Source: DASRDU01 sp035560235 (GTDB taxonomy: Bacteria; Acidobacteriota; Blastocatellia; RBC074). From it: a stretch of DNA of 64,000 nt. The translations under genes were made by a program, and so were the position numbers. The stretch covers positions 1 through 64,000 of the forward strand of contig DATMAG010000012.1 in assembly GCA_035560235.1 (NCBI GenBank), written 5' to 3'. Of this stretch, positions 63,455-64,000 are shown piece by piece (the first letter of the stretch is position 1; each line of letters begins with the position of its first letter). The notes under the pieces were generated by a model. That model had not been told where the DNA came from, made no database searches, and was given only the letters and a program-made list of their open reading frames with translations.

Positions 63455-64000
63455 ATGTGGCATCCTGAACCTTCGATTCGTTACCAGTTGCCGGAAACCC
63501 GCTGGCCGTCGGCGGAAGAGGCGGCGCGGGCGCGGCTGTTTTCGCCGGTGCGAACAGGGCCGGTGCTGCTTGAAAGCCGGACCTGGGTTCCGGCGATGGT
63601 TCCGTGGCGCGCCACCGAAGACGGATTTGTGACGCGCAACGTGCTGGACTGGTACGAACGATTTGCCGAAGGACAGCCAGGCGCGATTGTCGTCGAGGCG
63701 ACAGGCGTGCGCGATATTCCGAGCGGGCCGCTGCTGCGAATCGGGCACGACCGGTTCATTCCCGGCCTGCGTGAAATGGTCGAAACGGTGCGTCGGGCGA
63801 GCGGCGGTCACACGCGATTTTTTATTCAGATCATTGACTTCCTCACGGTGCGGCGGCGACCTGAAAAAGAAAAATACTTCGCCCGCTTTCTGACGCTTGA
63901 AAAGCGCCATCGCAAGGCGCTGATTGATGCGACGAATGATGAGCGGTGGCTGCGGGCTGATGAAGCTGAGGTTCGCGCCTGGCTTGCCTCTGCGCCGGAT
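63455..64000 (+). CDS. Old yellow enzyme-type NADH:flavin oxidoreductase, 5' part, cut by window edge
   Basis: From the ATG at 63455 the frame reads MWHPEPSIRYQLPETRWPSA, then RTWVPAMVPWRATEDGFVTR and PGAIVVEATGVRDIPSGPLL, ending in a region with HRKALIDATNDERWLRADEA at the window edge. The start resembles the FMN-binding TIM barrel of the OYE/NADH:flavin family (RTWVPAMVPWRA in the place of the usual substrate/FMN loop). It starts 135 nt after the E1 gene. At least half of the gene is outside the window. Confidence 0.8.
   Translation, partial: MWHPEPSIRYQLPETRWPSAEEAARARLFSPVRTGPVLLESRTWVPAMVPWRATEDGFVTRNVLDWYERFAEGQPGAIVVEATGVRDIPSGPLLRIGHDRFIPGLREMVETVRRASGGHTRFFIQIIDFLTVRRRPEKEKYFARFLTLEKRHRKALIDATNDERWLRADEAEVRAWLASAPD

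Overview
The window looks like a GC-rich (roughly 58-60 % by eye) chromosome segment from an acidobacterium, most likely class Blastocatellia. This is inferred from family content, not from any search: an Oar-like TonB-dependent receptor with an N-terminal carboxypeptidase-regulatory domain, a giant secreted M36 protease ending in the Solibacter/Blastocatellia-type TIGR03437 domain, a CadC-type winged-helix/TolB-propeller fusion, and an ECF sigma/anti-sigma pair of acidobacterial type. No rRNA, tRNA or CRISPR array was seen.

Layout. 1-3.3 kb: the 5' end of an IS630-type transposase, a probably frameshifted MFS transporter and UDP-GlcNAc 2-epimerase. 3.3-9.1 kb: the giant secreted metalloprotease. 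9.2-24.6 kb: an almost complete quinohemoprotein amine dehydrogenase (QHNDH, qhp/pea) cluster on the minus strand. It comprises an AraC regulator, a TPR protein, an unknown gene, the diheme alpha subunit qhpA, a nucleotidyltransferase with an in-frame stop, a TPP-enzyme relic, the radical SAM qhpD, the CTQ subunit qhpC, the propeller subunit qhpB, two U32 proteins flanking a Uma2 gene, the ABC exporter qhpF, the leader protease qhpE and a secreted sugar/sorbosone-dehydrogenase-like protein. 25-29.6 kb: anti-sigma, ECF sigma, a divergent wHTH-propeller regulator and a small Cys-tailed protein. 29.6-34.2 kb: a GMC oxidoreductase with an unknown partner, small regulators and enolase. 34.4-46.5 kb: the TonB receptor, an emfourin-protealysin pair, an ATP-grasp enzyme, Uma2, a vapBC-type module, S9 peptidase and a ThrE-type exporter. 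46.6-56.1 kb: a reductive pyrimidine/hydantoin catabolic operon (class III aminotransferase, dihydropyrimidinase, NCS1 permease, beta-ureidopropionase, LLM flavoenzyme, CoA-acylating semialdehyde dehydrogenase) carrying several small passenger genes. 56.2-64 kb: an esterase/peptidase, a double DUF350 membrane protein, a phytoene-desaturase-like flavoenzyme, a fused alpha-keto acid dehydrogenase E1 and the start of an OYE-family gene.

The most interesting system is the qhp cluster. The known clusters end with qhpG, an O2-using flavin monooxygenase that hydroxylates the Trp precursor of the CTQ cofactor. No qhpG is visible here. Instead two adjacent U32-family proteins, one UbiU-like and one UbiV-like by their cysteine patterns, sit between qhpB and qhpF. 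UbiU/UbiV-type proteins are Fe-S hydroxylases that work without O2, so this cluster may make CTQ by an O2-independent route (inference).

A second theme is intergenic DNA. Many gaps hold inverted repeats built from short 7-11 nt tandem units (CCACTGA, CCATTCT, ACGGAACA, CACGAAGAA, ACAGGATTT, ACGAATGAAC). They are sometimes nested, sometimes placed between operon genes, and once read into a protein N-terminus.
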